From NCBI GenBank assembly GCA_019752795.1, contig JAIELS010000109.1, positions 1 to 34,922 on the forward strand: 34,922 nt of DNA. The letters are read 5' to 3'. Positions 1 to 10,354 of this stretch are shown one piece after another. The stretch comes from Sphingobacteriaceae bacterium. GTDB taxonomy: Bacteria; Bacteroidota; Bacteroidia; Sphingobacteriales; Sphingobacteriaceae. How positions within the stretch are numbered: position 1 is the first letter of the stretch; each line of letters begins with the position of its first letter. Position numbers and translations under genes: made by a program. The notes under the pieces were generated by a model. That model had not been told where the DNA came from, did not search any database, and worked only from the letters and a program-made list of their open reading frames with translations.

Positions 1-2
1 GT

Positions 3-335
3 CCACAGCGAAGAGGTGTATGTACACGTGTATATACTACTACCCCTAAAAAACCAAACTCAGCAATGCGTAAAGTTGCCCGTGTACGTTTAACCAATGG
101 TAAAGAGGTGAATGCCTATATTCCAGGAGAAGGACATAACTTACAAGAGCACTCAATCGTGTTAATTCGTGGTGGTCGTGTTAAAGATTTACCAGGTGTA
201 CGTTACCACATTATTCGTGGTGCATTAGATACATCAGGTGTAGCTGGTCGTAACCAACGTCGTAGTAAATATGGTACTAAGCGTCCTAAACCAGGGCAAG
301 TAGCTGCAGCACCAACTAAAGGAAAGAAAAAATAA
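3..335 (+). CDS. rpsL: 30S ribosomal protein S12, 5' truncated by window edge
   Basis: Frame stays open upstream of the listed ATG at 66: [36 protein letters not shown]... is the S12 signature. Confidence 0.97.
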   Translation, partial: PQRRGVCTRVYTTTPKKPNSAMRKVARVRLTNGKEVNAYIPGEGHNLQEHSIVLIRGGRVKDLPGVRYHIIRGALDTSGVAGRNQRRSKYGTKRPKPGQVAAAPTKGKKK

Positions 336-351
336 TTAGGAGGAAACAGAA

Positions 352-819
352 ATGAGAAAGTCAAAACCAAAAAAGAGAATTATTCTTCCTGATCCTAAAT
401 TTAACGATGTTCAGGTTACAAGATTTGTAAACAACATGATGTACGATGGAAAAAAATCTATCGCTTATTCTATTTTTTATGATGCAGTAGAAATTGCAGA
501 ACAAAAAGCAGGTGAAAGTGGATTAGAAGTTTTTAAACGTGCATTAACTAATATTATGCCAGCTGTAGAGGTTAAATCTCGTAGAGTTGGTGGTGCTAAC
601 TTCCAAGTTCCAACAGAAGTAAGACCAGACCGTAAAGTTGCTTTAGGCATGAAATGGTTAATCTCTTATGCTCGTAAACGTGGTGAAAAAACCATGAAAG
701 AGAAATTAGCAGGAGAAATGGTTTCTGCAGCTAAAGGTGAAGGTGCAGCAGTTAAAAAGAAAGAAGATACGCATAAAATGGCTGAGGCTAATAAAGCGTT
801 CTCACATTTCCGTTTTTAA
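352..819 (+). CDS. rpsG: 30S ribosomal protein S7
   Basis: 155 aa; S7 motifs ([18 protein letters not shown]); position between rpsL and fusA. Confidence 0.98.
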   Translation: MRKSKPKKRIILPDPKFNDVQVTRFVNNMMYDGKKSIAYSIFYDAVEIAEQKAGESGLEVFKRALTNIMPAVEVKSRRVGGANFQVPTEVRPDRKVALGMKWLISYARKRGEKTMKEKLAGEMVSAAKGEGAAVKKKEDTHKMAEANKAFSHFRF

Positions 820-845
820 TTAAATAAAGATACATAGATAAAAAT

Positions 846-883
846 ATTACGCCGATTATTTAAATATAGATAATCGGTGTAAT
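846..883 (+). promoter_or_regulatory. Intercistronic hairpin rpsG/fusA (14-bp stem, one G-T wobble)
   Basis: ATTACGCCGATTAT / ATAATCGGTGTAAT with 10-nt loop, no following T-run. Confidence 0.6.
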
Positions 884-915
884 CATTTAAAAATCGTAGT
901 AATCAAAAAATTATA

Positions 916-3030
916 ATGTCAAGAGATTTAAAATTTACAAGAAATATCGGAATTGCTGCTCACATTGATGCGGGTAAAACCACAACAACTGAGCGTATTC
1001 TTTATTATGCTGGCGTTAGTCATAAAATTGGTGAGGTGCATGAAGGTGCTGCAACAATGGATTGGATGGCACAAGAGCAAGAGCGTGGTATTACCATTAC
1101 TTCAGCCGCTACAACAGTTGATTGGAATTATAGAGGTCAAAAATATCACGTTAACGTGATTGATACACCAGGTCACGTGGATTTTACCGTAGAGGTAAAC
1201 CGTTCACTACGTGTATTAGATGGTTTGGTATTTTTGTTTTCGGCGGTTGATGGTGTTGAGCCTCAATCTGAAACTAACTGGCGTTTAGCTAATAACTATA
1301 GCGTACCACGTATTGGTTTCGTTAATAAAATGGACCGTTCTGGTGCTGACTTTTTGAAAGTTGTTAAGCAAGTTAAAGATATGTTGGGTAGTAATGCAGT
1401 TCCATTGCAATTACCTATCGGTTCTGAAGATTCATTTAAAGGTGTGGTTGATTTAATTAACAACCGTGGTATTGTTTGGAATGAGCATGATAAAGGAATG
1501 ACCTTTACAGAAGTGCCTATCCCTGCAGACATGTTAGATGAGGTTGCTGAGTGGAGAGAAAAATTATTAGAATCTGTTGCAGATTATGATGAGACTCTAA
1601 TGGAGAAATTCTTCGAAGATCCAAACTCAATTACGGAGCGTGAAATATTAGACGCATTGCGTGCAGCTGTATTAGATGCTAAAATTGTACCTATGGTTTG
1701 TGGTTCATCTTTCAAAAACAAAGGTGTTCAAACTATGTTGGATTATGTGATGGAATTATTGCCATCTCCAATGGATGTTGAAGGTATTACAGGAACTAAT
1801 CCAGAAACTGGTGAAGAAGTTTTACGTAAACCATCAGAAAAAGAGCCTTTTGCAGCTTTAGCTTTTAAAATTGCAACAGATCCTTTCGTAGGTCGTTTAT
1901 GTTTTATTCGTGTTTATTCAGGTAACCTAGAAGCTGGTTCTTACGTTTATAATGCTCGTTCTGAAAATAAAGAGCGTATTTCTCGTATTTTCCAAATGCA
2001 TGCTAACAAGCAAAATCCAATTCCTAATGTAGGTGCTGGTGATATTGCTGCGGTTGTAGGCTTTAAAGATATTAAAACTGGAGATACACTTTGCGAAGAG
2101 AAAAACCCAATTATTCTTGAATCAATGAACTTCCCTGAACCAGTAATTGGTTTAGCGATTGAGCCTAAAACTCAAGCTGATGTTGATAAATTAGGTATGG
2201 GCTTATCTAAATTAGCTGAAGAAGATCCTACGTTTAGAGTTCAAACTGACGAAGAAACTGGTCAAACAGTAATTTCGGGTATGGGTGAGCTTCACTTAGA
2301 TATTTTAATTGACCGTTTAAAGCGTGAATTTAAAGTAGAGGTTAATCAAGGTGCGCCACAAGTAGCTTATAAAGAAGCAATTTTTGGTACAGCTAATCAC
2401 AGAGAAACCTACAAAAAACAATCTGGTGGTCGTGGTAAATTTGCTGATATTTCAGTTGTGATTTCACCAATTGATGCTGATTACGAAAAAGGTGGTTTAC
2501 AATTCGTAAACGAAATTACAGGTGGTTCAATTCCACGTGAATTTATTCCTTCAGTAGAAAAAGGTTTTGCTTCGGCAATGGCAAATGGTGTATTAGCTGG
2601 TTATCCACTACCTGACATGAAAGTTCGTTTAATTGATGGTTCATTCCATGCGGTCGATTCAGATGCATTGTCATTTGAGCTTGCAGCTAGAATGGCTTAT
2701 CGTGAGGCTTTACCAAAATGTAAACCTACATTGATGGAGCCAATCATGAAAATCGAAATCTTAACTCCTGAGGAAAACATGGGTGATGTTATCGGTGATA
2801 TGAACCGTCGTCGTGGTCAACTTTTAGGTATGGATACACGTAACGGATCTCAGGTAATTAAAGCTACTGTGCCTTTATCAGAAATGTTTGGTTATGTAAC
2901 TCAGTTACGTACAATCACTTCTGGTCGTGCAACTTCTACAATGGAGTTTGATCACTACGAAGCAGCGCCTAAAAACGTACAAGACGAAGTGATTGCGAAA
3001 TCAAAAGGTAAAGTTAAATCTGAAGATTAG
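916..3030 (+). CDS. fusA: Elongation factor G
   Basis: 704 aa; [29 protein letters not shown] motifs. Confidence 0.99.
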   Translation: MSRDLKFTRNIGIAAHIDAGKTTTTERILYYAGVSHKIGEVHEGAATMDWMAQEQERGITITSAATTVDWNYRGQKYHVNVIDTPGHVDFTVEVNRSLRVLDGLVFLFSAVDGVEPQSETNWRLANNYSVPRIGFVNKMDRSGADFLKVVKQVKDMLGSNAVPLQLPIGSEDSFKGVVDLINNRGIVWNEHDKGMTFTEVPIPADMLDEVAEWREKLLESVADYDETLMEKFFEDPNSITEREILDALRAAVLDAKIVPMVCGSSFKNKGVQTMLDYVMELLPSPMDVEGITGTNPETGEEVLRKPSEKEPFAALAFKIATDPFVGRLCFIRVYSGNLEAGSYVYNARSENKERISRIFQMHANKQNPIPNVGAGDIAAVVGFKDIKTGDTLCEEKNPIILESMNFPEPVIGLAIEPKTQADVDKLGMGLSKLAEEDPTFRVQTDEETGQTVISGMGELHLDILIDRLKREFKVEVNQGAPQVAYKEAIFGTANHRETYKKQSGGRGKFADISVVISPIDADYEKGGLQFVNEITGGSIPREFIPSVEKGFASAMANGVLAGYPLPDMKVRLIDGSFHAVDSDALSFELAARMAYREALPKCKPTLMEPIMKIEILTPEENMGDVIGDMNRRRGQLLGMDTRNGSQVIKATVPLSEMFGYVTQLRTITSGRATSTMEFDHYEAAPKNVQDEVIAKSKGKVKSED

Positions 3031-3042
3031 TATTTAGCTACT

Positions 3043-3083
3043 AGTATTTAGTAGTTAGATTTCTTGTCTAATTACTAAATACT
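3043..3083 (+). repeat. Inverted repeat between fusA and rpsJ (17-bp stem, one wobble)
   Basis: AGTATTTAGTAGTTAGA ... TCTAATTACTAAATACT, 7-nt loop. Confidence 0.7.
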
Positions 3084-3158
3084 TATTACTATGTACTTTA
3101 AAGATAAATCCGACACTTGTTATTAATAGCTCTAACAAGTTTCATAATTAAAAATAAT

Positions 3159-3464
3159 ATGAGCCAAAGAATTAGAATTAAATTAAAATCTTACGATTAC
3201 AACTTGGTAGATAAATCTGCTGAGAAAATCGTTAAAACTGTTAAACCTACGGGTGCAGTAGTTAGCGGACCAATTCCGTTGCCAACAGAAAAGAAAATCT
3301 TCACTGTTTTGCGTTCACCACACGTAAACAAAAAAGCACGTGAGCAATTTCAATTGTGTGCTTATAAACGTCTATTAGATATTTATAGCTCTAACTCTAA
3401 AACTGTTGATGCATTGATGAAACTTGAATTGCCTAGCGGTGTTGAAGTAGAAATCAAAGTTTAA
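3159..3464 (+). CDS. rpsJ: 30S ribosomal protein S10
   Basis: [25 protein letters not shown]...; ATG at 3159 gives 101 aa; the 3117 start adds a non-homologous extension. Confidence 0.97.
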   Translation: MSQRIRIKLKSYDYNLVDKSAEKIVKTVKPTGAVVSGPIPLPTEKKIFTVLRSPHVNKKAREQFQLCAYKRLLDIYSSNSKTVDALMKLELPSGVEVEIKV

Positions 3465-3481
3465 TGATTTTATAGAACAAT

Positions 3482-3516
3482 AAAAAGCCCTTAAAATTAA
3501 TTTTAAGGGCTTTTTT
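3482..3516. terminator. Bidirectional intrinsic terminator after rpsJ
   Basis: AGCCCTTAAAATTAATTTTAAGGGCT perfect palindrome flanked by A-run and T6; lies between convergent genes. Confidence 0.9.
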
Positions 3517-3534
3517 GTTGGCCAAAATTTATAT

Positions 3535-4230
3535 TTATTTGCCTCTATTTTTCATCTCTTCTATCGTATTTCGCTCATCTTGCAACTCTCTAGCTAATTT
3601 ACGCTGCTGCTCATTTGCTTTAGCTTTATAGGCTTGGTATTCTGCAGAAATCTCCTCATAAAGTTGAGTTCTATGTCTCGCTTCTAAAATATTTTTAGTC
3701 GATCTGGCTATTACTACAAATAGGGCAATCGCTAAAATTAGGATAATAGACCAAACCATCATTTGATAACTCCCTTTTGTAAATGAAATTCCTAAAAAAT
3801 TAATTTCATTCAATTTTGCATTAGAATCATTTAAAGAGTTTTCCTTACCGCTTACTTCTGCTTGTAAATTGGCAATCGTTTGTTGCTGCTCACTAATTTT
3901 TGACCTGTCTTTTGTGAGCTCTATTCTTTCTTTTCGAATAGTGTCAGTTACGCTTTGCCATAAAGAATTTAATCTTGTAGGATTAATTAATTTGTAACCA
4001 TTAATTGTCTTAGATCTTGAAAGCATAAATTGGTATTGCCCTCTAAGACTTGGGTCAGTGTTTTTTACCGTATCTATTTGAGAATAGGTGCTAGGTCTTT
4101 TAGCATATGGTTTTACGCTTTTAGTATTAGACTGTATAATTGGTTTACTATTTGCTTGTTTTACTGGGGCTTGTGCTAATAAATTTTGCGCAATAAACAT
4201 TAAAATTAAAATGAATAGTTTTTGTTTCAT
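3535..4230 (-). CDS. Hypothetical protein: signal peptide, coiled coil, single TM helix, charged C-terminal coiled coil
   Basis: MKQKLFILILMFIAQNLLAQ signal; heptad-rich segments flanking MMVWSIILILAIALFVVIA. Confidence 0.8.
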   Translation of the reverse strand: MKQKLFILILMFIAQNLLAQAPVKQANSKPIIQSNTKSVKPYAKRPSTYSQIDTVKNTDPSLRGQYQFMLSRSKTINGYKLINPTRLNSLWQSVTDTIRKERIELTKDRSKISEQQQTIANLQAEVSGKENSLNDSNAKLNEINFLGISFTKGSYQMMVWSIILILAIALFVVIARSTKNILEARHRTQLYEEISAEYQAYKAKANEQQRKLARELQDERNTIEEMKNRGK

Positions 4231-4518
4231 GATATTATTCTTTAATCTATTACAACAATATTAACAAAAAAATATTTGTGATTTTTATAAGGTAGCTAAT
4301 TGATGTTATTTGAAAGCAATTAATAAACGCCACAAACATTAGATTAATATGAAATCCACATCATTTTAATGATAGGTTTAGTATAAAAATTAATGTAGCT
4401 ATAAAACAATCATAATACGACTTTCTCATAAGTTTGATTTATAATATTGGAGTCATGCCAATTGAAAACATAGTTGATTTAATTCGTCTTTTGTTTCTTT
4501 AAGAAAAATTAAGTCACT

Positions 4519-4526
4519 TATATTTG
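4519..4526 (+). promoter_or_regulatory. Bacteroidota -7 element TATATTTG, 5 nt before the ATG at 4532
   Basis: Matches TAnnTTTG; implies very short or leaderless mRNA; -33 element not well spaced. Confidence 0.4.
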
Positions 4527-4531
4527 TAGAG

Positions 4532-5362
4532 ATGACGGTTTTAGTATTTACACTAATTGTTTTAGTTGGTGCTTTTTTGGCTGGCCTTTTGGGTTCGCTT
4601 ACGGGCTTAGGAGGAGGTGTAATCATTATTCCATTGCTTACCCTAGGTTTAGGTGTAGATATTCATTATGCTATTGGTGCTTCTATTATTTCGGTTATAG
4701 CAACTTCATCAGGTTCTGCAGCTGCTTATGTAAAAGAAGGTATTACCAATGTTCGTATAGGTATGTTTTTAGAAATTGCTACAACAGTTAGCGCAATAGT
4801 AGGCGTAGTTATAGCAACTTATATTGATGCAAATTCTATTATGGTTGTTTTCGGACTGATTTTATTGTTTTCTGCATTTATGATGCTTAAAAAGAAGATA
4901 GATCATTCTAATAACGAAAAAACAAGTATTTTAGCTAGCTATTTTAAATTAAATGGGAGTTATCCAACAGAAGATGGTGTAAAACAATATGCAGTTCACA
5001 ATGTGATAGGTGGTTTTGCAATGATGTTTGTGGCAGGTACATTATCTGGTCTGCTAGGTATTGGCTCAGGAGCATTAAAAGTTATTGGGATGGATAATAT
5101 CATGAAAATTCCTTTTAAAGTTTCTACAACTACGAGTAATTTTATGATAGGTGTAACTGCGGCGGCAAGTGCGCTTATTTACTTACATAAAGGACAAATT
5201 GATCCAGTTATTGCTATGCCTGTCTCATTGGGCGTAATTTTAGGTGCTACACTTGGCGCAAAGATTTTAATTAAAACAAAAACTGATAAACTTAAATGGG
5301 TTTTTGCTGTAGTTATTACCTTTTTAGCATTACAAATGATTTATAACGGATTAATAGGATAG
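4532..5362 (+). CDS. TauE/SafE family sulfite exporter-like membrane protein
   Basis: 276 aa, multi-TM, GLLGSLTGLGGGVIIIPLL and SGLLGIGSGALKV repeats typical of TauE/SafE. Confidence 0.9.
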   Translation: MTVLVFTLIVLVGAFLAGLLGSLTGLGGGVIIIPLLTLGLGVDIHYAIGASIISVIATSSGSAAAYVKEGITNVRIGMFLEIATTVSAIVGVVIATYIDANSIMVVFGLILLFSAFMMLKKKIDHSNNEKTSILASYFKLNGSYPTEDGVKQYAVHNVIGGFAMMFVAGTLSGLLGIGSGALKVIGMDNIMKIPFKVSTTTSNFMIGVTAAASALIYLHKGQIDPVIAMPVSLGVILGATLGAKILIKTKTDKLKWVFAVVITFLALQMIYNGLIG

Positions 5363-5364
5363 TA

Positions 5365-5760
5365 ATGCAAGTGAAAAATAGCAATTATTTTATAGATAAA
5401 GATGTGCAGTTATTGCTGGGTACATTGTTAAGAGTTGGAGTTTTAATCTCCAGTGCTGTGATATTATTAGGTGGCATTATATTTTTAAGCACTCAATCTA
5501 ATGCAGTAGTTTCTTTTAGCGAATTTAAGCCAGAACAAGTAAAGATTTCTAGTATCGCCAATATATTTGAAGGATTAAAAACTTTTGATGGACTTGCAAT
5601 TATTCAATTTGGTGTTTTGCTTTTGATCTTTACACCGATTGCAAGAGTAGTTTTTTCTATTTTTAGCTTTTTACTTGAAAAAGATTATCTATATGTAGTA
5701 ATTGGCACAATTGTATTGTGTGTGATTATCACCAGCTTATACCTCGATGTAGCTCACTAA
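5365..5760 (+). CDS. DUF1634-like membrane protein
   Basis: 131 aa, about 3 TM helices, starts 2 nt after the TauE-like gene; known partner arrangement. Confidence 0.75.
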   Translation: MQVKNSNYFIDKDVQLLLGTLLRVGVLISSAVILLGGIIFLSTQSNAVVSFSEFKPEQVKISSIANIFEGLKTFDGLAIIQFGVLLLIFTPIARVVFSIFSFLLEKDYLYVVIGTIVLCVIITSLYLDVAH

Positions 5761-5834
5761 GGGCATTTTTTTCGGTATCTTACTGTGGCTTAGAAAAATA
5801 AATGCAATTATTTGAAAAAATAATGAGCTAACTA

Positions 5835-5865
5835 TTTGAAAATTAAGAATTCTTTCTTATTTTTG
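5835..5865 (+). promoter_or_regulatory. Predicted promoter for the rplC operon
   Basis: TTTG (5835-5838) - N19 - TATTTTTG (5858-5865), matching TTTG-N~19-TAnnTTTG. Confidence 0.7.
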
Positions 5866-5869
5866 CCGT

Positions 5870-5943
5870 CCCTTAGCGGGGAATGTATATCCACCTTGAA
5901 CGAAGCCCTACTGCTTCGATGGGTGTTAAATTAAAAATAGAAA
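5870..5943 (+). promoter_or_regulatory. Structured 5' leader upstream of rplC (candidate r-protein leader)
   Basis: CCC/GGG hairpin (5870-5880) then nested CACC[ttgaaCGAAG ccctactg CTTCGatg]GGTG at 5892-5925. Confidence 0.45.
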
Positions 5944-6561
5944 ATGTCAGGTATTATTGGAAAAAAAGTAGGAATGACCAGCATTTTTGACGCCGAAGGA
6001 AGAAATATTCCTTGTACGGTGATCGAAGCTGGACCTTGTGTAGTAACACAAGTTAAGACCGAAGAAAAAGATGGTTACGTTTCAGTTCAACTGGGTTACG
6101 ACGAAGCCAAAGCAAAAAACACTACACAGCCCTTAATGGGTCATTTTGCGAAAGCAAACACAACTCCAAAACGTAAATTGGTTGAATTTGAGCAGTTTGA
6201 AGAATCGGTTAGCTTAGGCGATACTGTAACTGTAAACATTTTTAACGAAGGTGATTTTGTTGATGTTGTTGGTACTTCAAAAGGTAAAGGTTTTCAAGGT
6301 GTTGTAAAACGTCATGGATTTGCTGGTGTTGGTGGTCAAACCCACGGTCAACATAACAGAGGGCGTGCGCCAGGTTCATTAGGTGCTGCATCTTATCCAG
6401 CTCGTGTATTCAAAGGAATGCGCATGGCAGGTAGAACAGGTGGAGACAGAGTAAAAATTCAAAACTTACAAGTATTGAAAGTTTATGCTGAACAAAACTT
6501 AGTGGTAGTTAGTGGTTCCATTCCAGGAGCTAAAGGTTCTTACGTAATCTTAGATAAGTAA
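5944..6561 (+). CDS. rplC: 50S ribosomal protein L3
   Basis: [32 protein letters not shown]. Confidence 0.98.
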   Translation: MSGIIGKKVGMTSIFDAEGRNIPCTVIEAGPCVVTQVKTEEKDGYVSVQLGYDEAKAKNTTQPLMGHFAKANTTPKRKLVEFEQFEESVSLGDTVTVNIFNEGDFVDVVGTSKGKGFQGVVKRHGFAGVGGQTHGQHNRGRAPGSLGAASYPARVFKGMRMAGRTGGDRVKIQNLQVLKVYAEQNLVVVSGSIPGAKGSYVILDK

Positions 6562-6565
6562 GCAG

Positions 6566-7195
6566 ATGGAAGTTAAAGTAATAAACATTTCAGGAAAAGA
6601 GACAGGTGCCAAGGTGCAACTTCCTGAGTCGGTATTTGGTGTTCAGCCAAGCGATCACGCGATTTATTTAGATGTAAAGCAATATTTGGCTAATCAACGT
6701 CAAGGAACGCATAAATCTAAACAACGTAACGAGATTGCAGGTTCTACCCGTAAATTATACAAACAAAAAGGTACAGGCGGTGCACGTGCCGGAAGCATTA
6801 AATCTCCATTGTTTAATGGTGGTGGTCGTGTTTTTGGTCCACAGCCAAGAGACTATAGTTTTAAACTAAACAAAAAATTAAAATCATTAGCACGTAAATC
6901 AGCTTTATCATACAAAGCACAAGATAACAACGTGGTAGTATTAGAAGATTTTACTTTTGATAGCATTAAAACTAAAAACTATATCAATTTGGTTAATGCA
7001 TTAAATTTAGCTGGAGAGAAAACGTTATTAGTTTTGCCTGCGCAAAATAACAATATCTATTTATCAAGCAGAAACATTCAGAAAGCTAAAGTTATTACTG
7101 CAGCAGATTTAAATACATATGATGTATTAAATGCAGGTAAACTTTTGTTAACTGCAGATTCGCTTAAAACATTGGAGGAGGCATTTGCCAAGTAA
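6566..7195 (+). CDS. rplD: 50S ribosomal protein L4
   Basis: [34 protein letters not shown]. Confidence 0.98.
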   Translation: MEVKVINISGKETGAKVQLPESVFGVQPSDHAIYLDVKQYLANQRQGTHKSKQRNEIAGSTRKLYKQKGTGGARAGSIKSPLFNGGGRVFGPQPRDYSFKLNKKLKSLARKSALSYKAQDNNVVVLEDFTFDSIKTKNYINLVNALNLAGEKTLLVLPAQNNNIYLSSRNIQKAKVITAADLNTYDVLNAGKLLLTADSLKTLEEAFAK

Positions 7196-7196
7196 T

Positions 7197-7487
7197 ATGG
7201 AAATTTTACAAAAACCAATATTAACCGAAAAAGCTTCTGCATTAACTGAAAAAGCAAACCGTTTTACTTTTAGAGTAGATCACAGAGCTAACAAGTTGCA
7301 GATTAAATCGGCCATCGAAAAAATGTATGGTGTTAACATTATTGCCTTAAACACAATGGTTGTTGTAGGTAAGTTAAAATCAAGAAACACTAAAGGTGGT
7401 ATAGTATCAGGACGTAGTCCAAAATACAAAAAAGCTATTGTAACATTGAAAGATGGAGAAACAATAGATTATTACTCGAATATTTAA
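7197..7487 (+). CDS. rplW: 50S ribosomal protein L23 (start TTG 7185 also possible)
   Basis: MEILQKPILTEKASALTEKANRFTFRVDHRANK. Confidence 0.95.
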   Translation: MEILQKPILTEKASALTEKANRFTFRVDHRANKLQIKSAIEKMYGVNIIALNTMVVVGKLKSRNTKGGIVSGRSPKYKKAIVTLKDGETIDYYSNI

Positions 7488-7510
7488 TAAAAATTGAATA
7501 ATTTATAACT

Positions 7511-8335
7511 ATGGGCTTAAGAAAATTTAAACCAGTCACTCCCGGTACCCGTTTTAGGGTAGGCGCAAGCTTCTCGGAGATTACAGCAACCAAGCCCGAA
7601 AAATCATTGGTTGTATCTTCTAAGAAATCGGGAGGTCGTAACAATACAGGAAAGATGACAATGCGCTACATGGGCGGTGGTCACAAAAAATCTTACCGTT
7701 TAATAGATTTTAAACGTGATAAGTTTAACATTCCTGCAACAGTAGCTACTGTTGAGTACGATCCAAACCGTACAGCTCGTATTGCTTTATTGCACTACGT
7801 AGATGGAGAGAAGCGCTACATTATTGCACCTGAGGGATTGCAAGTAGGACAAACTGTGCTTTCGGGTGAAACAGCTACTCCAGAAGTAGGTAACACATTA
7901 ACGTTGGCAAATATCCCTTTGGGATCTATTATCCACAATTTAGAAATTCAACCAGGTAGAGGTGCTCAATTGGCACGTAGCGCAGGTGCTTATGCACAAT
8001 TGGCAGCTAGAGATGGTAGATATGCAACTATTAAAATGCCATCAGGTGAAGTAAGATCTATCTTAGTTACTTGTTTAGCAACAATTGGTGCAGTTTCTAA
8101 TGCAGATCATGCTAATGAAGTATTAGGTAAAGCAGGCCGTAGCCGTTGGTTAGGTCGTCGTCCTCGTACTCGTCCAGTAGCGATGAACCCTGTGGATCAC
8201 CCAATGGGTGGTGGTGAAGGTCGCTCTTCAGGAGGTCAGCCTCGTTCAAGAAACGGAGTTTACTCTAAAGGCTTCAAAACCCGCTCACTTAAAAAATACT
8301 CAAATCGTTTCATCATAGAGAAAAGGAAGAAATAA
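7511..8335 (+). CDS. rplB: 50S ribosomal protein L2
   Basis: [16 protein letters not shown]...; [35 protein letters not shown]. Confidence 0.99.
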   Translation: MGLRKFKPVTPGTRFRVGASFSEITATKPEKSLVVSSKKSGGRNNTGKMTMRYMGGGHKKSYRLIDFKRDKFNIPATVATVEYDPNRTARIALLHYVDGEKRYIIAPEGLQVGQTVLSGETATPEVGNTLTLANIPLGSIIHNLEIQPGRGAQLARSAGAYAQLAARDGRYATIKMPSGEVRSILVTCLATIGAVSNADHANEVLGKAGRSRWLGRRPRTRPVAMNPVDHPMGGGEGRSSGGQPRSRNGVYSKGFKTRSLKKYSNRFIIEKRKK

Positions 8336-8601
8336 TGGCTCGTTCGATAAAAAAAGGACCTTATATTGACCATAACGTAGAGAAAAAAGTAATCTCTATG
8401 AATGATTCAGGCAAAAAGTCTGTGATCAAAACTTGGTCTCGCAGATCAATGATTTCACCGGATTTCGTGAATCATACATTTGCTGTACACAACGGTAATA
8501 AATTTATACCAGTATACGTAACAGAAAACATGGTTGGTCACAAGCTGGGAGAGTTTGCTCCAACCAGAACATTTAGGGGTCACTCTGAAAAAAGAAAATA
8601 A
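8335..8601 (+). CDS. rpsS: 30S ribosomal protein S19
   Basis: [15 protein letters not shown]...[16 protein letters not shown]. Confidence 0.99.
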   Translation: MARSIKKGPYIDHNVEKKVISMNDSGKKSVIKTWSRRSMISPDFVNHTFAVHNGNKFIPVYVTENMVGHKLGEFAPTRTFRGHSEKRK

Positions 8602-8608
8602 TTAAGAG

Positions 8609-8971
8609 ATGGAAGCATTAGCGAAATTAAACAATTGTCCAACCTCACCACGTAAAATGCGTTTGGTTGTAGATCTTATCAGAGGTGAGCGTGTTGAGAA
8701 AGCATTAAGCATTTTGAAATTCACAAATAAAGAAGCAGCAATAAGAGTTGAAAAACTATTATTATCAGCTATCAAAAATTGGGAAGCTAAAAATGAAGGT
8801 TCTCGCCCTGAAGAAAGCCAATTATACGTGAAAACGATAATGGTTGGCGGTGGTCGTCAGTTAAAAAGATTGAGACCAGCACCACAAGGTCGTGGTTATA
8901 GAATACGTAAGCGTTCTAACCATGTTACCGTAGTAGTAGATAGTAAAAACGTTGAAACTCAAACTAATTAA
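8609..8971 (+). CDS. rplV: 50S ribosomal protein L22
   Basis: [38 protein letters not shown]. Confidence 0.98.
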   Translation: MEALAKLNNCPTSPRKMRLVVDLIRGERVEKALSILKFTNKEAAIRVEKLLLSAIKNWEAKNEGSRPEESQLYVKTIMVGGGRQLKRLRPAPQGRGYRIRKRSNHVTVVVDSKNVETQTN

Positions 8972-8976
8972 CAGAA

Positions 8977-9825
8977 ATGGGACAAAAAGCACATCCAATA
9001 GGTAACAGATTAGGAATCATCAGAGGATGGGATTCTAATTGGTTCGGAGGCAACAACTATGCTGATAAATTAGTTGAAGACGAAAAAATAAGAAAATACC
9101 TTTCAGCTCGTATTGCAAAAGGTGGTGTAGCTAAGGTAGTAATTGAACGTACGTTAAAACGTATCACTGTTACTATTCACACAGCTCGTCCAGGTATTGT
9201 AATAGGTAAAGCAGGTGCTGAGGTTGATAAAATCAAAGAAGAGTTAAAGAAATTGACTAAAAAGGAAATTCAAATTAACATCTTTGAAATTAAACGCCCA
9301 GAACTTGATGCACAATTAGTTGCAGAAGGTGTTGCAAAACAACTTGAGGCTAGAATCTCATTCCGTAGAGCAATGAAAACTACTATCGCATCAACAATGC
9401 GTATGGGTGCAGAAGGTATCAAAATAATGACTTCAGGTCGTTTAGGTGGTGCTGAGATGGCTCGTAGCGAACAGTATAAAGAAGGAAGAATTCCTTTGCA
9501 TACTTTCCGTGCAGACATTGATTATGCATTAGCAGAAGCATTAACAACTTATGGTAAAATAGGTGTTAAAGTTTGGATCTGTAAAGGTGAAGTTTACGGT
9601 AAACGTGATCTTTCTCCTAACATCGGTGCTACGAGCAATGCTCCAGGTAAAGGTGGCGACAGACCTCAAGGTGCTTTCGGTGGCCGTGATGGTGGTAGAG
9701 ATAACAGAGGCGGCGGAGACAGAAGGAATGACAAACGCCCAGGTGGTGGTCGTCCAGGTCAAGGCGGTGCTGGCGCAGGAAGAGACAATAAAGGTGGTGG
9801 TGCTAACAGAGGCCCACGCAAATAG
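8977..9825 (+). CDS. rpsC: 30S ribosomal protein S3 with Gly/Arg-rich C-terminal extension
   Basis: [25 protein letters not shown] domain [16 protein letters not shown]; low-complexity RGG-like tail. Confidence 0.98.
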   Translation: MGQKAHPIGNRLGIIRGWDSNWFGGNNYADKLVEDEKIRKYLSARIAKGGVAKVVIERTLKRITVTIHTARPGIVIGKAGAEVDKIKEELKKLTKKEIQINIFEIKRPELDAQLVAEGVAKQLEARISFRRAMKTTIASTMRMGAEGIKIMTSGRLGGAEMARSEQYKEGRIPLHTFRADIDYALAEALTTYGKIGVKVWICKGEVYGKRDLSPNIGATSNAPGKGGDRPQGAFGGRDGGRDNRGGGDRRNDKRPGGGRPGQGGAGAGRDNKGGGANRGPRK

Positions 9826-9859
9826 TTAACAAGATCGTTTAACGATAATATAAAATAAA

Positions 9860-10282
9860 ATGTTACAGCCAAAAAGAACGAAGTTCAGAAAGATGCAAAA
9901 AGGCAGAATGAAAGGTTTAGCAACACGTGGTGCTGAATTATCATTCGGATCTTTCGGGATAAAATCTTTAGAGGCAACTTGGATTACAAGTCGCCAGATA
10001 GAAGCAGCCCGTATTGCGGTAACTCGTTTCATGAAACGTGAAGGTCAAGTTTGGATTAGAATATTCCCGGATAAACCGGTAACTAAGAAACCAGCTGAGG
10101 TACGTATGGGTAAAGGTAAAGGTGCTCCAGAATATTGGGTAGCTGTTGTTAGACCCGGACGTATAATTTTTGAAGCAGAAGGTGTTCCAATGGAAATTGC
10201 CAAAGAAGCATTAAGACTTGCAGCTCAAAAATTACCAATTCAAACAAAATTTGTAGTACGTAGAGATTACGTAGAAGCATAA
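9860..10282 (+). CDS. rplP: 50S ribosomal protein L16
   Basis: [19 protein letters not shown]... Confidence 0.98.
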   Translation: MLQPKRTKFRKMQKGRMKGLATRGAELSFGSFGIKSLEATWITSRQIEAARIAVTRFMKREGQVWIRIFPDKPVTKKPAEVRMGKGKGAPEYWVAVVRPGRIIFEAEGVPMEIAKEALRLAAQKLPIQTKFVVRRDYVEA

Positions 10283-10354
10283 AAAAGTTGTGGGATCAAT
10301 GTTGTAAATAACTTGTTGTTATAACCGCTAGACCCAGACATAAAAATTAATAAA

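Noticed and set aside
953-1159. + strand ORF inside fusA, and antisense ORF 1296-1532
   Set aside because: Alternative-frame openings inside a highly conserved EF-G gene; no recognisable product
3029-3083. Considered whether the repeat-bearing gaps form a CRISPR array
   Set aside because: No regular direct repeats with unique spacers, no cas genes; elements are inverted and each gap has different words
3117-3158. Upstream start for rpsJ
   Set aside because: Adds [14 protein letters not shown] ahead of the canonical S10 start [13 protein letters not shown]
7435-7644. Antisense ORF over rplW/rplB; similarly 9826-10032, 12705-12908, 16322-16513, 16865-17077, 18404-18643
   Set aside because: Antisense to conserved r-protein/secY/map genes, no independent coding evidence
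9270-9829. ORFs 9270-9518 (-), 9541-9762 (-) and 9563-9829 (+) over rpsC
   Set aside because: Byproducts of rpsC codons and the GGT/CGT-rich low-complexity tail
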